NCBI GenBank assembly: GCA_043228905.1 | Contig: JBHGNT010000017.1 | Coordinates: 5,642,001 to 5,706,000 of the forward strand | Length of the DNA stretch: 64,000 nt | From: Azolla caroliniana | Lineage: Eukaryota; Polypodiophyta | Reading direction: 5' to 3' | In this document: piece after piece, positions 36,201-50,363 of the stretch | Position numbering within the stretch: position 1 is the stretch's first letter | How the letters are laid out: each line of letters starts with the position of its first letter | The notes under the pieces: generated by a model | The model's input: only the letters and a program-made list of their open reading frames with translations | Databases searched by the model: none | What the model was told of the DNA's origin: nothing | Position numbers and translations under genes: made by a program

Positions 36201-37611
36201 CAATTTACACAAGATCATAGATTAAAGCCTAAGCAATTGGATCCAAAAGTGTGTTTGGTGTGAAACGCATGAATATTTTGACTTTTCAGTCATTACTCTA
36301 ACAAATACCCGAGGATTTTCTCAAAAAAAGTTTTTATTTATTTCGAGGCCAAGGATTGAAAGGGACAGGTAATACAAAAAAATAAAAAATACAATGATAC
36401 AACTCAACCTAAGGATAATTATTTTTTGACTCGTCATAAGTAGTTGTATATCCATGGACTTCTTAGAATAACAAGCTTACACATAAATATTCACTTTGCT
36501 TTATCCTCAAGTTTAGATCAGTTCATGATGTTTGCAATCCTAAACTACAACAACACCAAGTACAAAGGATCCAAAATGGCGCTATTTAGACTACATTATG
36601 TGAGCAAATGGTATTTGGAGGACTATAAGTGAGTTGAGGGAAGAAAAGGAGAAGTAAAAACTAGCATGTCATATGCCCAACATTGTTATTTATAGAATGG
36701 TCAAGAAGTAAATTACCAAACTCATCGTACAATAGCTCATATTCAAGCATATTGGATGAGGAAGTGCATAGGAAGATGGGGGTGGGTGGAGATATCAAGA
36801 ACCTTGAATGATCCTTGTGAATTTTGTGTTACTCTTACTTTTGAAATGATATTAATTGCCCAACTTTTTCATTCATGTTTGCCATTTTCATACATCTTCT
36901 TCCATTATCAAGTATGTCTTTATCACGATTCACAACATTTCCCACAATGAACTTCCATTAACCTCAAATATAAGTTTCTTTGATAAGTTTCCTCACATAT
37001 AAAATCCAACCTACTTTATGAGGACCTTGGTGATTGTTTTTCTTTTGTGTGTGTTTCCCATAGGTGCACTCAAGTCTTTAGAATTCTTCACACACTTGTG
37101 TTCTTATATTCCAACAATTCGTCAAAGGCCATGTCCACACATTGGCATGAAGATGCTAATTCAAAATAAGAATCCCCAATATTGCCTCCGACTCACACAT
37201 TTTCAATATAAAACCACAACCATTTTCATGACTTAAGCAACTTGTTTATAAGCTTTGATATTACTTTTGATAATCTAATAGGAAGAACAATAACTAACAA
37301 TTAGAAAATAAATGTAGTTACCCCATGAACTATAATCCATGATTTTGTGTTTATCTGTGTTTACCTTTATGCATCTTGCCATGTAAACTTTCTTTATAAT
37401 CCACCGAATTTCTCCTGTTGTGCCTCTTGGTTTTGAATATACTACATCAATTGCTCCACTATGCAAATCATAGTATGTATTATACTCGAATGCATTGGTC
37501 AACATTCTTTTTCATACGCATGAAAACGAATGCGTATGTTATCAAAACATTCTTATTTATTTTTTACAGTATTCTTAGCTTTAAAGAAAATTACCTTATA
37601 ATAAATAATGA

Positions 37612-37824
37612 AGGGAAAAGTACCAAGATACCCATGGAAGTTCATCCATTTACCAGAATGCCCCTTGAAGTTCCAAATTTACCAAACTACCCCTATGTCT
37701 GAGTGTATAATTACTTTATAAAGTGTAATGTTTTGGACATAGGGGTAGTTTGGTAAATTTGGAACTTCCAGGGGCATTCTGGTAAATGGACGAACTTCTA
37801 GGGGTATCTTAGTACTTTTCCCAA
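37612..37824. repeat. MITE-like inverted repeat, copy 1 (~85-bp arms)
   Basis: The left arm (about 37614-37701, GGGAAAAGTACCAAGATACC ... CTACCCCTATGTC) is mirrored by the right arm (about 37736-37823, GACATAGGGGTAG ... AGTACTTTTCCC) with few mismatches; the loop is about 35 bases. It is non-coding and of MITE size. Confidence 0.8.
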
Positions 37825-38193
37825 TAATGAATACAAAAGTATGGTATTTACCATACTTCGAGGGTGTTTACCATACTCGGATGATTGAAACATTCTCGAA
37901 TGCGAATGTACGTATGGTTCATACTATGATTCAAATGACACATTTACAACCATTTGGCAGTCATCAAAATCTACTACATCAATTGTCACACTTTTCAAAT
38001 GACACATTTGCAACTACCTGAGGGTTATGTTTATTGGGTATCAATATTTTCGCCTTTGGCGTTTCGATGTTCATGACATGATTGTCATTGATGACGAAAC
38101 TTCACATACAAACTTGACCACATATCACTCTAGTTCCCTTATTATGTGATCCTTTGATTTACACACATACATAAATGCAAATTCCTTCCATGA

Positions 38194-38293
38194 NNNNNNN
38201 NNNNNNNNNNNNNNNNNNNNNNNNNNNNNNNNNNNNNNNNNNNNNNNNNNNNNNNNNNNNNNNNNNNNNNNNNNNNNNNNNNNNNNNNNNNNN
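38194..38293. other. Assembly gap of exactly 100 N
   Basis: One hundred consecutive N characters are a conventional scaffold-gap placeholder of unknown real length. The gap lies exactly between the two copies of the 11-kb repeat. Confidence 0.99.
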
Positions 38294-41200
38294 ACCAAAG
38301 TCTAATAGTATTAAGTGTTAAGAGTAAAACTCCCTCTCCCCCTTCTCCTTCCATTGATGTACTCCATCGTGAGGAGCATGTGTTCCTCGTCATTCAAACT
38401 TACCTCGACCATGGCTCGTTTATGCCCTCGGCTCCGGCCTTTACGACCCTAGGGCTTCACACGGCTACGACCCTATGCGTGTCCCCCCTGACGAGTTTCT
38501 GCCGACTGAAAAACATCTCGAGAACTCTTCCTCGTGCCTAGCCCCGAAGGATGGAAGCACTCGTTGCACCGAAATATGTCAATATCCACATTTTGCAGGC
38601 CCCGTTTTGCTCTCATGTAAAATCCAAACACTTCTTGTGTTGTGTTTCTCTACATATAATTAGTTTTTTGTGCGCGTGGTGGTGTAAATCACATACATGA
38701 ATTCGACGAATCACTTACCGCAATTGTATTTTCATTGTTTGAATTTGCCAGAAGTTTAGTGAACCTTGGACTATCTCCCTCTTTGATACTCGGCTACCTC
38801 GCCATTTTTTGGCTTGAGTTGCGTTATTATCCTTGTCTCGCATTGAATGCCGTGTTATTGGAATTAGGGATATGTTCCAAACCTAGGAGAAAATGATCAA
38901 ATCCTTCGAGTGAGAAATGGTGAACTCTAGAAAAAACTTTGACATGCGAACATAACATAGGTTGCGTCACATGGGACCTCAACATGACTATTGTTACACT
39001 CTAAATTTGGCCCTTATTGACCTATCGACTAATGTCTGGGTTTAGGAGATGTGTAAAAGTACGTTTGCAACGATTTGATTGAATCCTAAAATTAAGAGCA
39101 TGTGTAGTAAAAGCTTCTAGGGCTAGAGTTGGACCATATTCTTGAGATGATCGGTTTACACATGAGTGAGAAACAAATGTGCTGACACGTACTCTCCACT
39201 TTAAGGAATATAGACAATTTGTCCATTTTGCCAATATTTGTCCAAAGTTTTTATACAGTTTGACACTAACTCATCGTGTAAGCGTGCTTTTCTCATGACT
39301 TTCGACTTGGAGTTATCAAAGGTGCCATGTACATATTAAGTGGAAGGTAAAAAAAAGGTGTCATCATTCCCTGAAATTCTTCCGAAAAAGTAGATAATTT
39401 TTTTTTCCCTATGCCTTCTTTAAGCTTTGAAGGTTGGACTTTCCAAGAAACTTTGCGATTATCATCATTACTTGTACTCTATGGAAATTTTAATCTCTAA
39501 CCATATTCTCATTTTACACCATGTAAGGTCCTAAATTTGATACCCTACCAAAAGTGGATTAGTTTAGATGTATATGTGTTCTTCGCTCAAATCCACACAA
39601 AGCATGGTAACCTTATTATATGATTACCTTAGGTAATTTATTAACTGGACCAACATAAAAAAATTCATGGTACATACTCCACTCTCGTGCAATCATTGTA
39701 GGTGAGTTATATATTGTCGCCTCTTTATATTCGAAATGCTAACAATGAATCTCATGGCATGTTGCTTTTATCCCTTTTTCTAGTCTCATAACCTCCTTTA
39801 ATATGTCACGTGGGGTGGGAGGTTTCATGTCATAACCATTCAAACCAGTAGTTGTCGCCACATAAATACATTTTCTAAAAATAAAGATCATCTTGATCAA
39901 ATAACAAAATATGTATGTGCTTCCTTTTTAGGTTGGATTCACATTGTACTGTCAAGATATCGTATTTTAAAAAATGTTGTTCACCACTTATTGGTCTCAA
40001 TTTCAACATTTTAGAGGATCCATTAGGTGATGGAAAACACATCGCTCTTTCTTTCAATTGGTTGTTTACAGAAGCTACCTCTAAGGTGCTAGCATTCACG
40101 AATATTGATATTTTTCTAGAAAAGTTGGCCATTAAAAGGTATGGTTGAGCTGGCTATTGTGGGCATTTATTGCATTCCAATTTGTCTCATTTGTTAAGTG
40201 TTTTCTAAAGATTTGGGTTCAATTCACCCTTGTGTATTGCATCATTCACTATATTTGTCGAGATAACTATGGAGGGAAGACATGACTTTCTTAAATCCTT
40301 CCAAAAAGAGAAGAAGAAAATACTTAGGAGGAACCCTTGGTGGGTGAAAAGAGGAGACAAAAAGAATATTGATGTAAAGAGGAATGGCAAAGAGAGAGAG
40401 AGAGAGGCTATAGTGAAATGTGTATGAAACTTACGATGGAGAAGGTAAATTCGCCTATGTGGTAAGGATTAAGGGGCGATTTTTGTTACACTTGTGAACA
40501 CATTGAATTCTCTTATAGTTCTTTTAACAAACTTAAACTTGTTAACTTCGAATGTTGATATACAACAACCACCTAATGACTAATAAAGAAAGCATACAAG
40601 AAAAGGGAGTCAAGCCCATAAACCCTTACTTCCATATATCTCTACTTTAAATGTCTTTCAAACACCTTTTCATGTCAGCCAGTGTCATAAAACTATTAGA
40701 ATACATAATGTGAATATGTGGGTGCAAAGTTTGAACCAAGGAAGTACAAGTCTTCCAATATGTATTGCATTTGAGCTACCAGCACCGACAACAACACCTA
40801 GAAGCTAATCTAATACATGATTATGTTTAGACAATTCCAAACCAATCATGTGCTTCGATGTGTGTAGCAATTATATTAATCTAGATTTTTAGATGGAAAC
40901 ACTTTTAATAAAATAAACAAGTCTCGGGTGATACATCAAGCGAACATGTAGTTTGCATATGTAAATTTAGTTACAATCACCTTCACCGCAAATGTTGGTT
41001 ATATGGGTGCCAACTAGTTCACATTTTCACAATATTTAAAAAAAATCAATTCCTTGGGTATAGCGTGAAAAGTTTAACCTTCATTTCTTACCATGTCCAT
41101 GCTTTCATTGAATATGCGTACTAATTAGATCATGAGCATTCTAACCGGCGAGTTAGCATTGATGCTCAACATAAGTATGGAGAGATTATATATATGTACA

Positions 41201-42765
41201 CACGATCTTGGATCTCGTGATGGGTATTAAGTTTTATTACACAATTGTATCAACTTCCTTTTCTTAGTCATTAATCGTGCCAATTACCATCATTGGACCA
41301 ATCGTAAGTTGATGCTCAACCATTTATGAGTAACCAATGTGCATTCCATTCACCCAAGTTAAACCTTGTTTTGCACTTGGCAAATTTTAGATGTTTATCT
41401 CTCATGCTGCCAAGAAAGTCTCACTAAAATAGTGGGGCATGCATCACACTTGTCGTGGAATAAGATGATGTTGCTCATTTATATGGTTTCTAAACTTCCT
41501 ATTTTTATAGTTATGCTTGGTTTTCTTTTGATCTCCATTATGTATTGTTCTATGTTAACCAAAAATAGGCACTTAACCTCATTGGAATTTTTTTCATTAG
41601 TTTTGAGTGACCCCATACAATCTTGGAAAGGTTTACTAGAAATAGTAGGAACCATGATTATTTGCAAAGCTCCATATCCTCATAAAATGGGAAATGGGAA
41701 CATAGCAGCTTACCAAGGTATACCATTACCATTTGAGGAAAGATTCCCGAAAAGCCATTGAAATTTTGGAAGTAACCAAATTGCCATCTTCTAGATTGTT
41801 TGCATGACTGGGTCATCTTCTAGATCGTAGGTACAAGTGGGTTGTTGAAACTCAATTGGAGTTTACTAGCATCAAACGAATGTGATTAATTAATGCCGAA
41901 TTCAACGTTATTTATGTCGATTTTTCCTAGGTAACTAAATGAAAAAAAATCAAAATTTCATTGCAGCCCTGTGCTTCTTTCTTGACAAATAGAGTTTTAT
42001 ACATTGCCGTCACATTATGGTCATTTGTGTTTTATGCTCAATTTTATTTTTGCACTACAATGCTGGTACCTTACGAGAATATGAAATGATGAAGAGAAAT
42101 TGTGTGTATGCTAGGGTTTTGGAAATTATTATTGTGTCGGCCAAACTTAAACTTTATTGTCATGTGCCTTGAAACTAGACAAAGATTACTTAAAAACAAT
42201 CAGTTGAAATTATTGCTCGTGGTATTCTTGTTAACCCACATGCACACATAGTAGTTGATATGTTAATAACGAGTTTTTTGTCAAAAATATGTTCAAAGGA
42301 ACATATGAGTAGAGTTCAACCCATACAAAATGTGTGAGGACAAATGGATTTTGCAAGGAATTTCAGGGCTAAAGTCTTTCAGGAACTAAAACCTTTTGAG
42401 TGTCAAAAAAGGCTTTTGGAGCAAATACTAAGCAACAATGAAAGAGTGTGCCATGTCAACAAATAATTATAGTCAAAACAATACCATTGATCAGTAGCCA
42501 ACTATCTACTCCATCATTTCCAAGAAAAAATCAACTAACTTAAAAATAAACTTGGTCTTATATTTACCTATAAAAGTGAACAGTATCCTCTAGAGACAAT
42601 ATTGTTTTGAATAGTGTTGTCGAGAGATTAGTTGAAAAATAGAACTTGGTATACCCTTTCTTTGTAATCTGCAAATGACAAAAAGCCTTGAGGAATAGAC
42701 TTGGTTAGCTACAAATATAATGCCCGTGGTGAGGATTGAACTTGTATATGTTATGAATGTCCATG

Positions 42766-42858
<93 letters not shown>

Positions 42859-45800
42859 TTTTTAACATCCATGGGAGGCCGATTGCAATCTACTTGACAA
42901 GGCCTAGCCGTGGGGAGGGTTGAGCTTAAGTTATCTCAATTTTATGACTTTGATGCTACACTATAAACCACCAAGCCAACAACCAAAGGAGAAAATGTGA
43001 ATACATAAGCATTTGATTATCCCTCATGTATTTGTAGATGCCTTTGGGGTTTTCAAGTAGTTTTGAAGTTTCCCGTGACGGGCACATGCAATAATAATGT
43101 GTGTGACAAAATTATTTGATATATGTCACCCTTTGAGTTAGAGAATAACAAGAGAAGAGTGTTGGGTTGTGGGGATGAAAAAGGAACATAAACAAAGACA
43201 TAAATGAATGTGTAATAGTGTATTTGACAAATATTATATGTGATAGATAAGTGGTCTTTTCGACAAGCCAAGGGTGGTGGTAAGGAACTAGATTTTTCCC
43301 TCCTCAAGAAACACAATACCATTTCATCGCTACCAAATACATACATTTTATGTGTGTGGTGTATGTACATGTATATGATTGCTCATTTCAAGAAGTTAGG
43401 AAAGGGGTTATGGGTCAATCATGTTGTCTAGGAAAGCCCAAGTAAGAGCCCTAGTTTATACATGGAATGACAATGTCCCAAAAGCTCTCATGTGAACCAT
43501 TATTGACTTATACTTGTGGTAAGAGTCATAAATCTAAGTTCTCAAAAACTAGGATGAATGTTGAGGAATGACACACCATAATTTTTAGTAGGATTATGGA
43601 AGGAAATCATATATTTCATTAAGATCATGCATTTGAAAAGGAAGGGAAATCACCATTGTATACATATTGAATAACACAATGATTAGTTAAGCATATTAAA
43701 ACCTCTTGCAATCAAATAATAATAAGGTATAAAAAGGGATAAAGAGTATATGTTTGTAACACTAGTAAAACATAATAATCATATTCTTGGTAATCATTTG
43801 AATGTCTCTTTTGAATCCAACATACATGGTTGTTTACAATTCAATGGTGTTTTCATGGTTTGAAATTATAGGACACTTACATCTATTGTTATAGGCCAAT
43901 CACAGACTCAATTGCAATGATTGAAATAGTTGTACTAATGACTGAGGCACGAGTGTTATTTGGCAAAATTGTATAAACATTGACATGTCAATACAAGACA
44001 AGACTTTACAGAAGACTTATGCCATGGCTAGAGCCTAGAATACAAAACAAGACTAGATTATATGCGTTTATTAAACATGAGCTTGACAAGAAATGCTCGA
44101 TTAACTTGTGGTTCAAAAATATATTTGCAATGACTTAGCTTTTATAATATATTTGGATAAGATCGAACTTTGCATTTCAGAATTCATGATGTGATTACAG
44201 AAGGAAGATACGCAGGAATAAGCAATAATCCTCTTACTTCTTTTTTTCTTTTTTTTTCCAAAAAAAACAATCCTCTTACTTGTAACAATAAGACACAAGG
44301 GTGTGTTGATATTGCCTCCCACCCTTTGAGTAAGTTTTTTTATTGTGGTATATCTATAATGTGTCGAAAAAGGGAAAGCAAGGTTTGGGGCCTTTAATAA
44401 GAATAAATTTACGTTGAACTTTGTAAGCATAAGCACATTCATATAAATGTAGCCTTTTGCGATTTACAAGGAATGATTTTAAGACTAAGTTCATGCACAA
44501 TCTCATGGTTAACCCAAAATTTCACAACCAATGCTTTGCACGAGGATTTTGAGTCCTACATCAATGATAAAAAGAAGCTCGGATAAATGATGTGAAGTCC
44601 TGCATAGTGCATGGCCATCTCATGTCTCATGTATTCTCCAGCAATCAAACACTCAACATTTTTCATGTTTAGGGCTCAACGGCTTAATTTGCGCTACCAA
44701 TCAATTTATATGGGGCACGTAAAACAAAGCACAATGCATCCTTTTAATGTGAGCCGAGCAATTTCTTGGAGCACATTAGTGTAAACATGTACAATTGCCT
44801 CCTTTTTTGCTTTTCTTGGGGTTGTCCTTTCGAAAAAGGACAAATGGTTTGAAGGTACTATTATTGACAAACTCATTGAAAAGCTAAAAAGGAAAAGGAG
44901 TTTACGAAATCATAGAAATAGCTTTAAAACAAGATCGAATCTCATATAAAGTAAGAAAATATTTTGTTACATGGTTACGTTGGGCATCCAAGTATGATCA
45001 TTGTAAGTAGAGCCGGATCAGATGTGATTTTGATAGGTATGTTTGCTTATTTTCAAAATGATATATATGCATAGACATATGCTTGCTTGACTGAAGTATA
45101 AACCCCTAACCAATCCATATGATAAATTAACATTACGCACATAATTACGGGAACTCATAAGCAATGTAAAGCATTTGTTTAATCTAATATCTATTCATTA
45201 CAAAATTAAGCTTCTTATTTGAAGACAAAATTAAGCGTCTTACCTCAATTTCATTTCTTAACTAGTATTGATTTTATTGCCCAAACCTCGTATATGCGCA
45301 CACGCACACATTTAATGTTGATTTTTGTGCCTAATGCTAATTTCCATGAGATAAAGGCTTGCTTTTGATTGAATAAGCAATTGTTTTAAACCAGCACGAT
45401 TAGTGCAACCCCAAATGTTTTTTATATTAGAATACTTTAGTAATTTTCTCTAAGCTAGAAAAGAGATAAGCACGACAAACGGGGCCCACCTCCTGAAACC
45501 TTTAAAATCCAAGTGTTTTTGAGTGCTCTCCATCATTGGCATCCAACTCGTTCTTTTTGGTACCAACCAAATCCTTGTGTGTGTGTGTGTGTGAGAGAGA
45601 GAGCATTTGGCTAGGCCTTAGCCTAGGGCAACTTTACCAAAAATAAAAGTTCCCAAGGATGTGGAGATTCTATCTCAATTCAAATCCTCTCTCTATAAGA
45701 CACTAATTATTATTATTATAAGTAGTATTTATAGAAGTTTTGTCGTCCTCTCGACTCGGAAGTATTTCGATTCTCCACTCCCCCTCTTTTTGTTTCACGA

Positions 45801-48800
45801 CTTTACATCCATCGTGTGTGCACACACACACACATCCATCTCTGTCTCCTAGACTTGTAATGAGCATTGTATGCGTATTCACACTTGATCATCAAAATGT
45901 CAATAAAATGCATCCATCGTAAAATGTCACTCTTGGAGGTGACTCCCCCCTCCCCCTCTTTCGGTCTATATATATGTCTCTCTCCAAAATACACGCACAG
46001 ACACATGGCCTATCACAAACATCCCTTTCTTGTGTCTACCTACCTACTTCCCATCCCCTCTTCCTTCCTTGTAATAAAAGCATTGTCTACTAAAGAAAAA
46101 CCCAATCTTTATCCCCCTTCTTTCTCGATTCTCCCCTTTTACTCCACAATACACACGTTTTGTTACATATTAGAGACCGGCTTGTTCCTTTTTATTTTTA
46201 TTTTTATTTTTAGATAGGTGCCGAATAGTGCAACTAACACCATCCCCCCCCCCCCCCCCCCCCCCTTTACTTTTTAAGATGCTCGTGAAAACCTTTCACA
46301 AAAATGGGGTCCTCCCTTGCCTCGGAGCAATAACCTTTCAATATTAGCTCCAGTGGTCTTTCATTGATTCGTGTATGGGCTATATCAATATTTTGTAGCA
46401 TACAACTTTGCATGCTAGTGAACAAATGCATATATTTGACTCTTCATTGAGGCCATAAGATTTATTTGGCAGCTAGTCACACAACTCAATTGCACGATAA
46501 TGCAATTAAATATCATACATATCCTTAGTTCTCACTATTTGTCTATGCATTCTTGTAATATAGAGGAATTGGAATAGTCCAAACTCCATGTCTAACAATC
46601 CACGACATAGAACCTTTCAACCTTCACACGTTGAGAAATGTATTCCAATAATGATTGAAAAGGAGATACTATAGCTTTAGTTTGGAGATTGTTATTCTTT
46701 AACATGACCATAATAAATGATGGCATATGGTTGATCAAGTTTGAATATCAATTCTTGCATAAGGTTTTTCTTTGTTGTAGATGTACGATAAGAATTGTGT
46801 GCATTTAGAAATCATACAAAATGAAAAAACACTAGCACATCTATAAGAATTGTGACTTTTAAGTACAATATTCAACACATTCTTTAGTGGTCTAGAGAAT
46901 GGCAAGGTGAGGAAAGTTAACATATCTACATAGGGAACTGGAAGATTAATCTTTTCACTTAAATAATAGATATTATTTCATGAGTAATCATGATTCATGT
47001 ACTCTACAGAAGATATAGATTCCACTTTGTACAAGAGGCTGCTTTTTGTGAAGATAAGAAGAGTACATTCAGTGCTAAAGCATTACGTGGAAGCATTGCG
47101 TTTATACATCCATAAGAAATTATAGTTATAATAAGTGAAGTGTGTAAATGTGATCGCATAATGTTAATGATTACATTTACTTACAAATGTGGATTCCAAT
47201 ATGAAGCAAAGAGTCTTTAAATGTTACCTTCATTTATATTTTAACTCCAAGATCGTCATTGTTACAATTTACACAAGATCATAGATTAAAGCCTAAGCAA
47301 TTGGATCCAAAAGTGCGTTTGGTGTGAAACGCATGAATATTTTGACTTTTCAGTCATTACTCTAACAAATACCCGAGGATTTTCTCAAAAAAAGTTTTTA
47401 TTTATTTCGAGGCCAAGGATTGAAAGGGACAGGTAATACAAAAAAATAAAAAATACAATGATACAACTCAACCTAAGGATAATTATTTTTTGACTCGTCA
47501 TAAGTAGTTGTATATCCATGGACTTCTTAGAATAACAAGCTTACACATAAATATTCACTTTGCTTTATCCTCAAGTTTAGATCAATTCATGATGTTTGCA
47601 ATCCTAAACTACAACAACACCAAGTACAAAGGATCCAAAATGGCGCTATTTAGACTACATTATGTGAGCAAATGGTATTTGGAGGACTATGAGTGAGTTG
47701 AGGGAAGAAAAGGAGAAGTAAAAACTAGCATGTCATATGCCCAACATTGTTATTTATAGAATGGTCAAGAAGTAAATTACCAAACTCATCGTACAATAGC
47801 TCATATTCAAGCATATTGGATTAGGAAGTGCATAGGAAGATGGGGGTGGGTGGAGATATCAAGAACCTTGAATGATCCTTGTGAATTTTGTGTTACTCTT
47901 ACTTTTGAAATGATATTAATTGCCCAACTTTTTCATTCATGTTTGCCATTTTCATACATCTTCTTCCATTATCAAGTATGTCTTTATCACGATTCACAAC
48001 ATTTCCCACAATGAACTTCCATTAACCTCAAACATAAGTTTCTTTGATAAGTTTCCGCACATATAAAATCCAACCTACTTTATGAGGACCTTGGTGATTG
48101 TTTTTCTTTTGTGTGTGTTTCCCATAGGTGCACTCAAGTCTTTAGAATTCTTCACACACTTGTGTTCTTATATTCCAACAATTCGTCAAAGGCCTTGTCC
48201 ACACATTGGCATGAACATGCTAATTCAAAATAAGAATCCCCAATATTGCCTCCGACTCACACATTTTCAATATAAAACCACAACCATTTTCATGACTTAA
48301 GCAACTTGTTTATAAGCTTTGATATTACTTTTGATAATCTAATAGGAAGAACAAGAACTAACAATTAGAAAATAAATGTAGTTACCCCATGAACTATAAT
48401 CCATGATTTTGTGTTTATCTGTGTTTACCTCTATGCATCTTGCCATGTAAACTTTCTTTATAATCCACCGAATTTCTCATGTTGTGCCTCTTGGTTTTGA
48501 ATATACTACATCAATTGCTCCACTATGCAAATCATAGTATGTATTATACTCGAATGCATTGGTCAACATTCTTTTTCATACGCATGAAAACGAATGCGTA
48601 TGTTATCAAAACATTCTTATTTATTTTTTACAGTATTCTTAGCTTTAAAGAAAATTACCTTATAATAAATAATGAAGGGAAAAGTACCAAGATACCCCTG
48701 GAAGTTCGTCCATTTACCAGAATGCCCCTTGAAGTTCCAAATTTACCAAACTACCCCTATGTCTGAGTGTATAATTACTTTATAAAGTGTAATGTTATGT

Positions 48801-49294
48801 CTGAGTGTATAATTACTTTATAAAGTGTAATGTTTTGGACATAGGGGTAGTTTGGTAAATTTGGAACTTCTAGGGGCATTCTGGTAAATGGACGAACTTC
48901 TAGGGGTATCTTAGTACTTTTCCCAATAATGAATACAAAAGTATGGTATTTACCATACTTCGAGGGTGTTTACCATACTCGGATAATTGAAACATTCTCG
49001 AATGCGAATGTACGTATGGTTCATACTATGATTCAAATGACACATTTACAACCATTTGGCGGTCAACCAAATCTACTACATCAATTGTCGCACTTTTCAA
49101 ATGACACATTTGCAACTACCTGAGGGTTATGTTTATTGGGTATCAATATTTTCGCCTTTGGCGTTTCGATGTTCATGACATGATTGTCATTGATGACGAA
49201 ACTTCACATACAAACTTGACCACATATCACTCTAGTTCCCTTATTATGTGATCCTGTGATTTACGCACATACATAAATGCAAATTCCTTCCATG
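38294..49294. repeat. ~11-kb direct repeat, copy 2 (contig start after the gap)
   Basis: Copy 2 begins with the first base after the gap and matches copy 1 throughout, up to CCTTCCATG at 49294, where copy 1 had run into the gap. Differences seen include an extra CCTCTCCCC-like stretch near 38330, a longer poly-C near 46245, shorter GA and GT tracts, isolated substitutions, and a duplicated 36-38-bp loop segment near 48.8 kb. No gene was recognised. Confidence 0.95.
48675..48925. repeat. MITE-like inverted repeat, copy 2, with enlarged loop
   Basis: This is the same foldback as at 37.7 kb, but the loop sequence containing ATGTCTGAGTGTATAATTAC is present twice in tandem, so the loop is about 38 bases longer. 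Confidence 0.8.
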
Positions 49295-50363
49295 GTTTAT
49301 CATCTTCTAGTAGTTGATATTTCCTAGATTGATAAAATCTTTCTTTGCTTGAAGTATCAAATTATCATTTCCAATGACTTCATGAACCTTATTAGCGAAG
49401 AAACATGCAAATAAACCATTCCCCTTGTTATAGGCATAAACAAGAACATTTCACTTTTCTTACCATGACAACATAATTCACCAACAAGAATTTCTGCACT
49501 CCTTTAAACTAAAAAATCACTAATAAGAAAACATCTCTTTTGGCAATGCAACTAGTGATTTAAGCAAAACATGTTCCAAATACTTCGTATTATGCAACAA
49601 AAATTCTAAGGACATTTCCAAATTTATAATCTACATTGTGAAACATGTTTTAAGCCTATGTTATATTATCTCTTCTTCCAAGCACAATTCATCTCCATAA
49701 AACTGAAATCCATGCATTCAATAAATTTGATCTTAGCATTCTCACCATCATAAAAGATAGAACAAATGTATAATATTTGAGATATTCTCAAGGCAACTAC
49801 ATGTCAAGGTCCTCTTTTCATTTTTCTGAACACTTAACGATATTGATTGGAATAATCTTCACAATGTTAATACACGATTTCTGATAAGTTTATGTTTGAA
49901 CATCTTGAATATGTGAGATCCAACTCATTGAGCTTCTCAGGGCATATTCCAAGACGGATCAATTTATGACCGTAAATGATCAAATTGATTCTTCTTAGGA
50001 AAAGGGTTTAGAGAATTCCATCGATACATTATTGACTTACTAGTAAGTTATTTCGTGTGTACTTATTATTGACATCTTAAAAACACCATGCAGTTCACCT
50101 GATCATATGTAAATGTAGTCAGCATTGGTGATATGATGCATCAAGGTTTGTTGAACGCACATCACTTCTAACCACTCAAAAAGATCGATAATACAGAGCT
50201 TCACCCCATTTGGGGTAAGTTCCAAATGAAGGGACTAAAAACCTATTTAATATGTCAAAAGTAGCCTTATTCAGTATGAAATTTCTCATTCAACAATCGA
50301 ATATGCTTGACAAAAATTTACAACCATCGATTTTGCTGCATAAGCAAGGGTAATTCAACTTGA
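49295..50363. other. Spacer, no gene recognised
   Basis: Unique sequence past the duplicated block and before the ATP11 stop codon; AT-rich with no recognised feature. Part of it should be the ATP11 3' UTR. Confidence 0.4.

Larger units (their letters stand above)
27233..38192. repeat. ~11-kb direct repeat, copy 1 (contig end before the gap)
   Basis: This segment is repeated at 38294-49294 in the same orientation with only scattered single-base and microsatellite-length differences. It ends at the N gap. No convincing gene was found inside; it contains short open frames, a GT/GA microsatellite, a poly-C run at about 35183 and a MITE-like inverted repeat near 37.7 kb. It is best read as one haplotype or contig end of the same locus as copy 2. 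Confidence 0.95.
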
